Shown here piece after piece: positions 1 to 8,556 of a stretch of 64,000 bases of DNA. Source of the stretch: Pseudomonadota bacterium (lineage in GTDB: Bacteria; Pseudomonadota; Alphaproteobacteria; Rhizobiales; Xanthobacteraceae); contig JAEXYA010000070.1 of NCBI GenBank assembly GCA_023451825.1, positions 48,089 to 112,088 of the forward strand. Reading direction: 5' to 3'. The position numbers and the translations under genes are program-made. Below the pieces are notes generated by a model that did not search any database, was not told the DNA's origin, and saw only the letters and a program-made list of their open reading frames with translations. Numbering within the stretch: position 1 is the first letter of the stretch; each line of letters opens with the position of its first letter.

Positions 1-1
1 C

Positions 2-478
2 ACCCGTAAGATTACCCGAAGCATCGCGCGTATCGAGACAGGTCTGGAGAATTGCCTCTATCTCGGAAACCTCGATGCGAAGCGTGATTGGGGGCACGCC
101 CGGGATTACATCGAGGGGATGCACAAGATCCTCCAAGTGGACGAGCCCGACGATTTTGTGTTGGCAACAGGCGAAACCCGGTCGGTTCGAGAATTCGTTG
201 AGATCGCATTTGCCGAGGTTGGTCGTCAGATCGTGTGGCAGGGTCATGGGGTCGATGAGGTTGGCATAGATTCCAAGTCCAATCAGACCTTGGTGCGCAT
301 CGACCCGACATACTTCCGTCCGACCGAGGTTGATCTGTTGATCGGGGACGCCTCCAAGGCGCACGAGAAGCTCGGTTGGAAGCCGAAAACAAGCTTCGCG
401 GATCTCGTCAGCGAGATGGTTGCAAGCGATCTGGCGATTGCCAGGCAGGAGGCAGGCAATGGCAAGAGTTCCGTTTGA
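2..478 (+). CDS. gmd: GDP-mannose 4,6-dehydratase, C-terminal part (cut by window edge)
   Basis: Cytosolic NADP-dependent dehydratase that converts GDP-mannose to GDP-4-keto-6-deoxymannose, the first committed step to GDP-L-fucose. The frame is open from base 2, so the start lies left of the window and 158 residues remain. LGNLDAKRDWGHARDY and YFRPTEVDLLIGD are typical of the sugar-nucleotide-binding half of the family, and LGWKPKTSF is the usual end motif. The stop codon overlaps the start of the next gene (fcl) by 20 bases, so the two are very likely translated from one message. The catalytic triad lies in the missing part and cannot be checked. Confidence 0.93.
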   Translation, partial: TRKITRSIARIETGLENCLYLGNLDAKRDWGHARDYIEGMHKILQVDEPDDFVLATGETRSVREFVEIAFAEVGRQIVWQGHGVDEVGIDSKSNQTLVRIDPTYFRPTEVDLLIGDASKAHEKLGWKPKTSFADLVSEMVASDLAIARQEAGNGKSSV

Positions 479-1403
479 GCTGAAAGGCAAAACGGTTTTT
501 GTCGCCGGGCATACCGGGATGGTTGGCGGTGCGCTGACCAGACGGTTACGTTCGGAAGAAGTTGAATTGCTCACCGTCAAACGCAGCGAAGTCAACCTCC
601 TGGATCAGTCGGCTGTGAATCGCTGGTTTGCAGAGAAGCGGCCTCAGGTCGTATTTCTGGCTGCAGCCAAAGTAGGGGGCATAGGCGCAAACAATACCCT
701 GCGTGGCGAGTTTATTTACGACAACCTGATGATCGCAGCCAACGTCATCCATGCCGCTCACGTGAACGGTGCCGAAAAGCTGATGTTCCTTGGATCGTCC
801 TGCATCTATCCCAAGTTCGCGCCCCAGCCGTTGCGAGAGGACTCGTTATTGACGGGTGAACTCGAGCCCACGAACGAACCATATGCTATTGCGAAGATCG
901 CCGGCATCAAAATGGTTGAGGCGTATCGTAGCCAGTATGGCAGCGATTTTATTAGTGTGATGCCGACGAATCTCTATGGTGCTGGCGACAATTATCATCC
1001 TGAATATAGTCACGTTGTCGCTGCGCTTATTCGTCGATTTCACGAAGCAAAGATTTCGGGCGCGTCGAATGTCGTGGTTTGGGGGACAGGAACGCCGCGG
1101 CGCGAATTTCTTTACGTCGATGACCTCGCTGACGCCTGTATTCACTTGATGAAGATGCACTCCAGTGATGAGCTCATCAATATCGGAACCGGCGAAGATA
1201 TTACGATCGCTGAGTTTGCGCGCGTTGTCGCAGAGACGGTCGGTTACACCGGCGGTATCGCTTTCGATCAGTCGAAGCCTGATGGAACACCGCGAAAGCT
1301 GATGGATGTTGAGCGGCTCGGAAACTTGGGCTGGCGTGCGCGTACCAAGTTGGACGCGGGGATTGCTCTTGCCTACCAGTCGTTCCTGCGCGAGCATACA
1401 TAA
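459..1403 (+). CDS. fcl: GDP-L-fucose synthase
   Basis: Bifunctional 3,5-epimerase/4-reductase that turns GDP-4-keto-6-deoxymannose into GDP-L-fucose, following gmd. It has 314 residues, the family's usual length. The Rossmann motif GHTGMVG is at residues 17-23, SSCIYP at 113-118 carries the catalytic serine, and YAIAK at 142-146 carries the catalytic Tyr and Lys. I chose ATG 459 over an upstream in-frame ATG at 420 because AGGAGG (447-452) sits six bases before it and the protein then begins just before the nucleotide-binding strand. It overlaps the end of gmd. The product presumably feeds fucosylated O-antigen or exopolysaccharide. Confidence 0.95.
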   Translation: MARVPFELKGKTVFVAGHTGMVGGALTRRLRSEEVELLTVKRSEVNLLDQSAVNRWFAEKRPQVVFLAAAKVGGIGANNTLRGEFIYDNLMIAANVIHAAHVNGAEKLMFLGSSCIYPKFAPQPLREDSLLTGELEPTNEPYAIAKIAGIKMVEAYRSQYGSDFISVMPTNLYGAGDNYHPEYSHVVAALIRRFHEAKISGASNVVVWGTGTPRREFLYVDDLADACIHLMKMHSSDELINIGTGEDITIAEFARVVAETVGYTGGIAFDQSKPDGTPRKLMDVERLGNLGWRARTKLDAGIALAYQSFLREHT

Positions 1404-1512
1404 GACTATGTGAAGCAAAAACGTTTCGGAGCATCGGTCGATTGTGCCACTGTTGTGATACTTTGATAGATGTGGCGTAAATTGGTAAAGTTGAGTGAGA
1501 CGAGCACAGCAA

Positions 1513-2640
1513 ATGCAAGGCGCCGTCAACAAAGTCAAACGCGGTCTGATTGAAGCCGCAATTCCACTGTGGGCGACGATTGCTCGTGATGTCTCGACTG
1601 GCAGTTTCGTTGAACGTCTTGTTGCCGATGGTAACGTCGACACTGCCGCTCCCCGCCGCGTTCGCGTCCAGGCTCGCCAGATCTACTGCTACGCCAAGGC
1701 CGCTCATCTCGGCTGGTATCCTGGAGGCGCTGAGATTGCACGTGCGGGCCTCGACTACATGCTCGCCAAAGCAAAATCCCCCGATGGCCGTCCCGGATTC
1801 GTGCACATTCTCGCGCCCGATGGATCGGTGCTGAATCCCCTCCGCGACACCTACGATCACGCCTTCATCCTGCTCGCCCTCGCCACCGTCTATCAACTCG
1901 ATCGCGACGTGCGCGTCCGCGCCGAGATCGACAGCCTCATGCACTTCATCGACACTGAGCTTCGCTCGCCCGATGGCGGCTATGTCGAAGGCATCCCGGC
2001 CTCCATGCCACGTCGCCAGAATCCGCAGATGCACATGTTCGAGGCCTTCATCGCGGCCTTCGACGCCACCCATGATCCCGCCTTCCAGCAGCGCGCCGGC
2101 GATATTTTCGGGCTGTTCGTGTCGAATCTCTTCGATGCCAAGACGGGCGTCCTCGGCGAATATTTCGAGCAGGACTGGTCGCGCATCGAGCCGGTCAGTG
2201 TTGAGCCCGGCCATCAAGCCGAATGGGTGTGGCTGCTGAAGCAGTTCGAGCGCATCACCGGTTGTCCGACCGGGAAATATCGCGCGCCGCTGTTGGAAAC
2301 CGCGCTGCGCTATCGCGATGCCTCCGGCTGCCTCATCGACGAAGGCGACGCGCAGGGCAATGTCGTGAAGTCGACGCGCCGGCTATGGCCACAGACCGAA
2401 ATCATCAAGGCGTGGCTTGCACAGGCCGAATCCGGCGTCGCGGGCGCTGCCGAAGAGGCGCGCGCAGCGCTTGCGCGCCTGGACAAGCATTACCTGCAGC
2501 ATCCGGTCAAAGGCGGCTGGTACGATCAGTTCGACGCGGAAGGCAATTCGCTGGTCGATACGATCCCGGCATCGTCCTTCTACCACATCCTGTGCGCGGT
2601 CGCCGAAGCCGATCGCGTGCTTGGGCCGGACGCTCAGTAG
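1513..2640 (+). CDS. AGE-family sugar isomerase/epimerase (mannose-6-phosphate isomerase-like)
   Basis: A 375-residue member of the N-acylglucosamine 2-epimerase (AGE) superfamily, an alpha/alpha-barrel fold that interconverts keto and aldo hexoses or epimerises amino sugars. Recognisable stretches are RVRVQARQIYCYA near the N-terminus, the His-containing core NPQMHMFEAF, PGHQAEWVWLL, RLWPQTEIIKA and SSFYHILCA; the conserved histidines match the AGE active site. Next to gmd/fcl, a mannose-6-phosphate isomerase role feeding GDP-mannose is the simplest reading, but AGE members vary in substrate and this is inference. ATG 1513 was preferred to GTG 1495; neither has a strong ribosome-binding site. 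The 3' end overlaps the convergent FkbM gene by seven bases. Confidence 0.85.
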   Translation: MQGAVNKVKRGLIEAAIPLWATIARDVSTGSFVERLVADGNVDTAAPRRVRVQARQIYCYAKAAHLGWYPGGAEIARAGLDYMLAKAKSPDGRPGFVHILAPDGSVLNPLRDTYDHAFILLALATVYQLDRDVRVRAEIDSLMHFIDTELRSPDGGYVEGIPASMPRRQNPQMHMFEAFIAAFDATHDPAFQQRAGDIFGLFVSNLFDAKTGVLGEYFEQDWSRIEPVSVEPGHQAEWVWLLKQFERITGCPTGKYRAPLLETALRYRDASGCLIDEGDAQGNVVKSTRRLWPQTEIIKAWLAQAESGVAGAAEEARAALARLDKHYLQHPVKGGWYDQFDAEGNSLVDTIPASSFYHILCAVAEADRVLGPDAQ

Positions 2641-3530
2641 GTTTTGCCGAACAGCACCAATGGCGGCGCGCTGCGAACGCGTTCGCTTGCGAAATCGAGA
2701 TCGCGCACGAACATCTCATCATGGTCGCTGCCAGGGGTGAGCTTGCGCGTGGCGGGATCATAGGCGACCGGTGCAAATCCGTGGCCACGCAGATGCGCAC
2801 GGATGCCGTCCACGGTTTCACCATAGCGTTCGATCAGGCCGTTGATTTCCACCATCACCACCTTGACGGCGGGATCGCCGAGAATGCGTGGCGCACCGCG
2901 CAGGACATGCATCTCGTAGCCTTCGACATCGAGCTTGAGCGCGCGCGCCTTGCGGTCGCCTGCAATGTCGTCGAGGCGGCGTTGGGGCACCGTCGTGCCG
3001 TCGCCTTGCACGACATGGTTGAGCCCATGCTGGCCGACCGAGAGCGTCAATGTGCCCTCCGCATCGCCCACGGCGGCATTGTGCAACTCGATTCGATCGT
3101 CGAGCCGGTTGAGGCGCACATTGTCGGCCAGCGTGCGAAATGTATCGGGCGCCGGCTCGCAGGCGATCACGCGGCAGCCCGTACTTTTGGCCGCGAGCAG
3201 GCCGTAAACGCCGATATTGGCGCCGACATCGAGCAACAGATCGTCTGCGCGCAGGAAATGGCAGAAGAAGCCCATATTGCTGAAATCGTAGAGCCCATGC
3301 AGATACAGGCCGGTGGCAAAATTGCTCTGGTTGGGCACGATGATCTGCAGATCGTGCGGCAGGGATAAGACGACCTTTTGGTTGACCAGCCTGCGCGTGA
3401 GATTCCAGGCGATGTAGCGCAGCAAGGTCTTCGTCCGGGCGCCATCGCTCAGAGGATGTTTCAGGATTTCGTCGACCACGTTCAGCCGCTGCTGGCCGAG
3501 CTCGAAATATCGCACAAGTCGAGATGTCAT
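2634..3530 (-). CDS. FkbM-family SAM-dependent methyltransferase
   Basis: Putative methyltransferase, probably modifying a surface sugar by O-methylation. The SAM-binding motif LLLDVGANIGVYG is near residues 98-110, followed by VIACEPAPDTF (acidic ribose-binding loop) and ALKLDVEGYEMHVL, the LDVEG[AY]E signature of the FkbM group. Starting at ATG 3530 gives 298 residues, from just before the conserved region. The frame stays open to a GTG at 3668, with further ATGs at 3614 and 3608, and no clear ribosome-binding site decides between them. It converges on the AGE-family gene. Its location beside fucose and GtrA genes supports a polysaccharide role. Confidence 0.85.
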   Translation of the reverse strand: MTSRLVRYFELGQQRLNVVDEILKHPLSDGARTKTLLRYIAWNLTRRLVNQKVVLSLPHDLQIIVPNQSNFATGLYLHGLYDFSNMGFFCHFLRADDLLLDVGANIGVYGLLAAKSTGCRVIACEPAPDTFRTLADNVRLNRLDDRIELHNAAVGDAEGTLTLSVGQHGLNHVVQGDGTTVPQRRLDDIAGDRKARALKLDVEGYEMHVLRGAPRILGDPAVKVVMVEINGLIERYGETVDGIRAHLRGHGFAPVAYDPATRKLTPGSDHDEMFVRDLDFASERVRSAPPLVLFGKTY

Positions 3531-3756
3531 TGCCTGGCTTTCATCCTGTTGCACGTCATCGTGACGTTGCCTTGCGGCAAGTCTCGACCTCAGTGTCAGG
3601 TCGCGCATTGCCATTGGGGAGCAGGTGTGAAGCAGAAGTCGCAGGATAGGTGATGCTGTCAGTATCACAACGCGGAAGCGTCAAGGGCGCTGCTTCGATG
3701 AGGTGGGCGGTAGATATCTCCGCATGCGTTCACGAGAAGACGCCGTGCGACGATCG

Positions 3757-4188
3757 TCAACCGCGCGGCTTCGTCCGGAACACAACGAAATGCGACATGG
3801 CAAAGTTCACGACGAATGCCGTAAAGATCGCACAAATCTTGGCGGCATAGACCGGCATCACGTTGGAGAGTACCAGCAGCGTGGCCGTGTTGGCGATCAT
3901 GCCGAGCACACCTGATGCAGCGAACACGACATAGTCCTTCCAGCGCAACACGCGGCCGGACTCAGCCCGAAACGTGATCATCGTGTTCATGACATAGGAA
4001 CACGAGACGGCGACCATCCAGGCCAGCACATTGGCGGGCACGATCGCGATGTTCAGCACCTGATAGGCGATGCTGAACACCCCGAAATCGATGGCCGCAT
4101 TGGCGACCCCGATGACCCCGAAGCTGATCATTTTGGTCACCGTGGGATGACGCAGCCAGTTTTCGGTCGTTTGCAGCAGTTTCAGCAT
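3757..4188 (-). CDS. GtrA-family membrane protein
   Basis: Small integral membrane protein of 143 residues with four predicted membrane helices (about 19-40, 48-68, 86-108 and 115-136), the typical GtrA/DPMS size and topology. Family members are thought to help translocate polyprenyl-linked sugars or to partner a glycosyltransferase in O-antigen and cell-surface modification. The motif FRAESGRVLRWKDYVVF between helices 2 and 3 is characteristic. The partner glycosyltransferase (GtrB type) is not adjacent here. Confidence 0.87.
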   Translation of the reverse strand: MLKLLQTTENWLRHPTVTKMISFGVIGVANAAIDFGVFSIAYQVLNIAIVPANVLAWMVAVSCSYVMNTMITFRAESGRVLRWKDYVVFAASGVLGMIANTATLLVLSNVMPVYAAKICAIFTAFVVNFAMSHFVVFRTKPRG

Positions 4189-4269
4189 CCAGATAGGTCG
4201 CGGTCTTGGAACTCGGTCGCTGCATAGCAGGATCGGATTGCGAAGTCCGCGCTTTTTCTCTGCGCTGCG

Positions 4270-5493
4270 CTAGCCGCCGCGCTCATCGGCGATCACCTTG
4301 CCGTCATTGGGCAAGGTGCCCGGCGCCACCAGTTCCACGGTGCCGCCGAGCTTGCTCACCGCCCGCAGGCTCGCGGTCACCGCCTCGGACAGGCCGGCAT
4401 CGCCATTGGCCTCGGCCTTCAGCACCATGACGTCGCTTTCGTCCGCGCGAGAAACCACCAGCCGGAGACGGCCGAGTTCCGGGTGCCGCTTGCCGATTTC
4501 GGCGATCTGCTCGGGCCGCACGAACATGCCTTTGACTTTTGTCGCCTGATCGGCACGGCCCATCCAGCCTTTGATCCGCAGATTGCTGCGCCCGCAGGCG
4601 CTCCGGCCGGGAAGCGCGGCGGTGAGATCCCCAAGCGCCAGCCGGATCCACGGATGGTGCGGATCCAGCGAGGTCACCACGATCTCCCCGACATCGCCCG
4701 GAGCCACCGGATCGCCGGTGCCGGGGGTGACGATTTCCAGAATCAGGTCTTCGTTGAGAATCAGCCCGTCCCGCGCGGCGCTTTCATAGGCGATCACGCC
4801 GAGATCCGCGGTGGCATAGGCCTGATAGGCGTCGATACCCCGCGCCTTGATTTCGGCCTGCAGGGAGGGCGGGAAGGCCGCGCCGGACACCAGCGCCCGC
4901 TTGAGCGATGAAACGTCACGCTGGGCCTTCTCTGCCGCGTCCAGGAGGATCTTGAGGAAGTCGGGCGTGCCCGTATAGGCAGCGGGCCGATAGGTCTCGA
5001 TCAGTTCCAGTTGCTGGTCGGTGTTGCCGGGCCCGGCAGGGATGACGGCGCAGCCGAGTGCGCGGGCGGCGCCATCGAACACGAAGCCGCCGGGGACGAG
5101 GTGATAGCTGAAGGTGTTCAGCACGATGTCACCAGGCTGGAACCCGGCGGCGTGCAGGGCGCGAGCACCGCGCCATGGGTCGGCTTGCTTCGATTCCGGC
5201 TCGAAAATCGGGCCTGGCGAGGTGAACAGCCGGCCGAACGCGCCCGGTTGGCCCGCGACGAATCCGCCAAACGGGAGATTGGCCTTTTGCAGGGCCGGCA
5301 GGTCGGATTTTCGCAGCACCGGCAGCTCAGCAAGCGTTGCCGGGCTGACGATGGCGGCCGGGTTGACGCCCTTGAGATGCTCGGCATAGGCCGGCGCCTG
5401 CATGGCATGGCGCAGCACGTCGGGCAGCCGCGAAAACAGGTTGGCTTGGCGGTGCGAGGGGTCGCAAGTCTCTAGGCTGTCGAAGTGGCGCAT
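4270..5493 (-). CDS. PaaK-like phenylacetate-CoA ligase family protein
   Basis: Adenylate-forming enzyme resembling phenylacetate-CoA ligase: an acid is activated with ATP and then joined to CoA. Of 407 residues, the N-terminal part reads like PaaK (HAMQAPAYAEHL, LPVLRKSDL). The phosphate-binding loop is reduced to LFTSPGPIFEP. YATADLGVIAYES stands for the YGxTE motif, GDVGEIVVTS and RLALGDLTA supply the adenylate-binding Asp region, and a PaaK-type C-terminal lid follows. It is slightly short, and the P-loop lacks the usual Ser-Gly-Thr-Thr-Gly run, so substrate and activity are uncertain. It is divergent from and overlaps the 5' region of the next gene's longer reading frame. Confidence 0.8.
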   Translation of the reverse strand: MRHFDSLETCDPSHRQANLFSRLPDVLRHAMQAPAYAEHLKGVNPAAIVSPATLAELPVLRKSDLPALQKANLPFGGFVAGQPGAFGRLFTSPGPIFEPESKQADPWRGARALHAAGFQPGDIVLNTFSYHLVPGGFVFDGAARALGCAVIPAGPGNTDQQLELIETYRPAAYTGTPDFLKILLDAAEKAQRDVSSLKRALVSGAAFPPSLQAEIKARGIDAYQAYATADLGVIAYESAARDGLILNEDLILEIVTPGTGDPVAPGDVGEIVVTSLDPHHPWIRLALGDLTAALPGRSACGRSNLRIKGWMGRADQATKVKGMFVRPEQIAEIGKRHPELGRLRLVVSRADESDVMVLKAEANGDAGLSEAVTASLRAVSKLGGTVELVAPGTLPNDGKVIADERGG

Positions 5494-5563
5494 CTGGCTC
5501 TATCCCGGTGGTTGCGACGTTGCGGTCATTTCGAGGCCCGCATTGGCGTGCTACGCAAAGATC

Positions 5564-6205
5564 ATGTCGTCAGAACAAATCGTTCATTGGCTCGAAAGCT
5601 GGGGCCAACTAGATGTTCCAGCAGCGTGTGTCCTGGCGGCGTTGGTCGTTGCGTCCTCGTTTCTGCCGTTTCCGCGCACGTTCGTCGTGATCGGGGCGGG
5701 AGCGGCGTTCGGGCTGAAGTCGCTGCTGATCATTCTGCCTGTCGCTGCCGTCGCGTCGGTTCTGGCGGCGCTGGTGGCGCGCTCGCTGCTGCGGGGCTGG
5801 GTGGAGCGGCAGATCGAGAAGCGGCCGACATGGCGCCTGATCGCGCAGGCGGTGAATGACGAGGGCTGGCGCATCATGGCCCTGATGCGGTTTTTCGGGC
5901 CGATGCCGAATTCCGCGCAAAACTATCTGTTCGGCCTCACCAAGATCGGGATCGTTCCTTATGCGGTGATCACCACGCTCTGCACGATGCCGCAGCTGGT
6001 GATGTACACCTATCTCGGCGCCTCCGGTCGTGCGCTGATGCTCGATCAAGGCTCGTCGCTCAAGCGTACTTTGATGGCTGTGGCCGTGGTCAGCATGATC
6101 GCCATCGTAGTCATCGTCTCGCGCCGCGTGCGTGCGATCCTGGCACGCAAGGCAGGGCTCGCCTGCGGCGGCGCGCTGTGCAGCGAGCAGGTTGTGCAGA
6201 ACTAG
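5564..6205 (+). CDS. TVP38/TMEM64 (VTT/DedA-like) membrane protein
   Basis: Integral inner-membrane protein of 213 residues with the VTT (SNARE-associated, DedA-like) fold. Hydrophobic helices lie around 18-38, 46-66, 130-155 and 175-195. The signature MRFFGPMPNSAQNYLFGLTK matches the family pattern of an aromatic/Arg segment, prolines and an Asn-Gly near the re-entrant loop. Members are linked to membrane lipid handling (undecaprenyl-phosphate or phospholipid flipping), but this protein's substrate is unknown. ATG 5564 was chosen because the upstream extension lies antisense to the PaaK-like gene. It overlaps the convergent livF-like gene by four bases. Confidence 0.8.
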   Translation: MSSEQIVHWLESWGQLDVPAACVLAALVVASSFLPFPRTFVVIGAGAAFGLKSLLIILPVAAVASVLAALVARSLLRGWVERQIEKRPTWRLIAQAVNDEGWRIMALMRFFGPMPNSAQNYLFGLTKIGIVPYAVITTLCTMPQLVMYTYLGASGRALMLDQGSSLKRTLMAVAVVSMIAIVVIVSRRVRAILARKAGLACGGALCSEQVVQN

Positions 6206-7035
6206 AGCCACCGTTTGCGCCGCTTGAAGCTCTTGAGGTTCTTGAAGCTCTTGCGCTGGTCGCCGGCGCCGCCGAGATAGAACTCCTTCACGTCCTCATT
6301 GTCGCGCAACTCGTCGGCAGTGCCGTCGAGCACCACCTTGCCCTGTTCCATGATGTAGCCATGGCTCGCCACAGAAAGGGCCGCGCGCGCATTCTGCTCG
6401 ACCAGCAGGATGGTGACGCCGAGATCGCGATTGATCTTCTTGATGATGGCGAAGACCTCCTTCACCAGCAGCGGTGAGAGGCCCATCGACGGCTCATCCA
6501 TCAAGATCATCTTTGGCCGCGCCATCAATGCGCGTCCGATCGCCAGCATCTGCTGCTCGCCGCCGGAGAGATAGCCGGCGAGGCCGGTGCGCTCCTTCAG
6601 GCGGGGGAAGTAGTCATAGACCATGTCGATATCGGCAGAGACCTCGTTGTCGCGGCGGGTGAAGGCGCCGAGGCGAAGGTTTTCCAGCGACGTCATGTCG
6701 GAAACGATGCGGCGGCCCTCCATCACCTGAAAGATGCCGCGGCGGACGATCTTGTCGGGATCGGTGCCGTCGATGCGCTCGCCATCGAACATGATCTCGC
6801 CGCGGGTGACTTCGCCATCCTCGGTCTTGAGCAGGCCGGAGATCGCCTTCAGCGTCGTCGATTTGCCGGCGCCATTGGCGCCGAGCAATGCGACGATGGC
6901 GCCCTTCGGCACCTCCATGCTGAGCCCGCGCAGCACCAGGATGACGTCGTCATAGACGACCTCGATGTTGCGGACGTCGAGGAGGGGGGCGGTTTGTGCA
7001 GATATGGGTGGCTTGGTTTCAACGGCGGTTTGCAT
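6202..7035 (-). CDS. livF: Branched-chain amino acid-type ABC transporter ATPase, LivF-like (operon 1)
   Basis: Cytoplasmic ATPase subunit of 277 residues that drives uptake through the LivH/LivM pair of operon 1. Walker A is GANGAGKST, the signature is LSGGEQQM and Walker B is MILMDEP. The position in a Liv operon and VEGRRIVSDMT-type sequence after the Q-loop place it in the LivF group. ATG 7035 was chosen because GGAG lies six bases upstream; the open frame runs further into a palindromic repeat. It is the last gene of minus-strand operon 1 and is separated from the binding-protein gene by that repeat. The C-terminal tail is unusually basic (KSFKNLKSFKRRKRWL). Confidence 0.92.
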   Translation of the reverse strand: MQTAVETKPPISAQTAPLLDVRNIEVVYDDVILVLRGLSMEVPKGAIVALLGANGAGKSTTLKAISGLLKTEDGEVTRGEIMFDGERIDGTDPDKIVRRGIFQVMEGRRIVSDMTSLENLRLGAFTRRDNEVSADIDMVYDYFPRLKERTGLAGYLSGGEQQMLAIGRALMARPKMILMDEPSMGLSPLLVKEVFAIIKKINRDLGVTILLVEQNARAALSVASHGYIMEQGKVVLDGTADELRDNEDVKEFYLGGAGDQRKSFKNLKSFKRRKRWL

Positions 7036-7056
7036 ATTTAGCTCCGACTTTTCTTG

Positions 7057-7201
7057 TCCCTCCCCCTTGTGGGGAGGGTGGCCGGCCCTCTTGGGCCGGA
7101 CGGGTGGGGGTAGCCACAAGCTCCTGCGCTTGTGGAGGCACCCCACCCCCGCCTCCGGCGGACCCTCCCCACTGCGCCGCTACGCGGCTTGGGGGAGGGA
7201 C
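7057..7201. repeat. Long palindromic intergenic repeat, family D copy 1
   Basis: GC-rich element bounded by TCCCTCCCCC and GGGGGAGGGA, able to fold into a long interrupted hairpin. Its core (GTGGGGAGGGTGGCCGGCCC and following) recurs in inverted orientation at 26219-26388. It lies inside operon 1 between the binding-protein gene and livF. Confidence 0.85.
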
Positions 7202-7222
7202 GCCACTAGCAGCTAGTTCAAA

Positions 7223-8506
7223 TTACCACCCATGCCATTCCGGCTTGCGCGGCAGATCGATGGTCTTCACCTTTTCGAGCTTGATCGTGCCCTTGGCCAT
7301 CAGGTCGTTCAGATCGCCATCGGTCGAACCCGAGACTTTCGAGCGATACAGATCGACCTTGGTGGTGGGACGGTGATCCTTGGCGGTCCAGGTCGAGGGA
7401 TTGCAGACGCCCTCCATGCCGGCGGGCACCCAGTCAGCCTTCTGATAGAAGCCCTTCGCGACGTTCTCGCCACCGGTGCCGCCATTCTTGGCAGCCCATT
7501 CGATCGCTTCCTTCATATAGAGCGAGGTGCAGACGCCCGCGATGTAATGCACCGGGCGATAGATCTTGCCCGACGGATCGGAGATCTTTGAAATCTCCTG
7601 CACCGTCTTCATGCCCGGCGCGTTGCCGCCCCAGCCCACGGCCGTGCGCAGCGGGAAGATCACGCCGTCGGCCGCATCGCCGGCGGCCTTCGCAGCGTTT
7701 TCATCCATGCCCCACACATTGCTCATGAACTGCACATCGACGCCGGCTGCCTTGCAGGCCTTCATCACCGAGATGTTGGAGGCGGCGGTGTTGCCGAGAT
7801 AGGCGTAGTTCGCACCGGCGCTCTTCAGGCTCAGGCACTGCGCCGAGTAGTCGCCGGGCGCCAGAGCGAACACCAGCGGCGGCAACACCTCGAAGCCGAG
7901 TTCGGCAGCAAGCGCTTCACCCGCAGCCTTCGGTGCGTTCGGGTAAGGGTGGTTGGCGCCCATATGGACATATTTCGGCTTGCCAGTTTTGCCCTTGGCC
8001 TTCCAGTCCTCCGCGGCCCAGGTGAGTTCGGCGCGCAGCGCGTCCGAATAGCTCGGGCCATAGAAGAAGTTATACGGCGCAGGCTTCGCCTTGCCACCGG
8101 CGCCGGTCGGATCGGTCAGCGCCGCGGAGTAGGAACCGGAAATATCCGGGATCTTGTCCTGCGCCAGGAAACCCGTGAGCGCTTCGGTATCCGCCGTGCC
8201 CCAGCCCATGATGGCCGAGACCTTGTCGCCGCCCGACCACTTCTTGTACAGCGCGATCGCGCGCGGCACCTGATAGCCATAGTCGTTGCTGTCGAGATTG
8301 ACCTGCTTGCCGCCAATGCCGCCATTCTTGTTGATCCAGGCGAAGGTATCCACCACGCCCTGGCCATAGGGCGTGCCGACATCCGAGGTGCCGCCGGAAT
8401 AATCGGCGAGATGGCCGACGGCGATCTGCTGTGCCTGCGCGGAGGCCGAGGCGCCCGCGATCAGCAGCGCGAGTGATGCGGAAGTCAAAAGCGATTTCAT
8501 CGTCAT
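7223..8506 (-). CDS. ABC transporter substrate-binding protein, Leu/Ile/Val-type (operon 1)
   Basis: Periplasmic binding protein (type 1 fold) of 427 residues that captures the substrate of Liv system 1. A signal peptide (MKSLLTSASLALLIAGASASAQA) precedes the mature start QQIAVGHLADYSGGTSDVG. ATG 8506 is best placed behind GGGAG (seven bases); ATGs at 8512 and 8500 are also in frame. It lies between livM and livF and is separated from livF by repeat D. The ligand is not evident. Co-transcription with an acyl-CoA ligase suggests a carboxylic acid rather than an amino acid, which is inference. Confidence 0.9.
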   Translation of the reverse strand: MTMKSLLTSASLALLIAGASASAQAQQIAVGHLADYSGGTSDVGTPYGQGVVDTFAWINKNGGIGGKQVNLDSNDYGYQVPRAIALYKKWSGGDKVSAIMGWGTADTEALTGFLAQDKIPDISGSYSAALTDPTGAGGKAKPAPYNFFYGPSYSDALRAELTWAAEDWKAKGKTGKPKYVHMGANHPYPNAPKAAGEALAAELGFEVLPPLVFALAPGDYSAQCLSLKSAGANYAYLGNTAASNISVMKACKAAGVDVQFMSNVWGMDENAAKAAGDAADGVIFPLRTAVGWGGNAPGMKTVQEISKISDPSGKIYRPVHYIAGVCTSLYMKEAIEWAAKNGGTGGENVAKGFYQKADWVPAGMEGVCNPSTWTAKDHRPTTKVDLYRSKVSGSTDGDLNDLMAKGTIKLEKVKTIDLPRKPEWHGW

Positions 8507-8556
8507 GAGCATTCTCCCAGCGTTTATGTTTTATGGTCGTCCGTGTCGTGCCGTCC

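Noticed and set aside
1201..2217. 338-residue open frame on the minus strand across fcl and the AGE gene
   Set aside because: It is antisense to two well-recognised genes, has no known motif, and arises from GC-rich codon bias.
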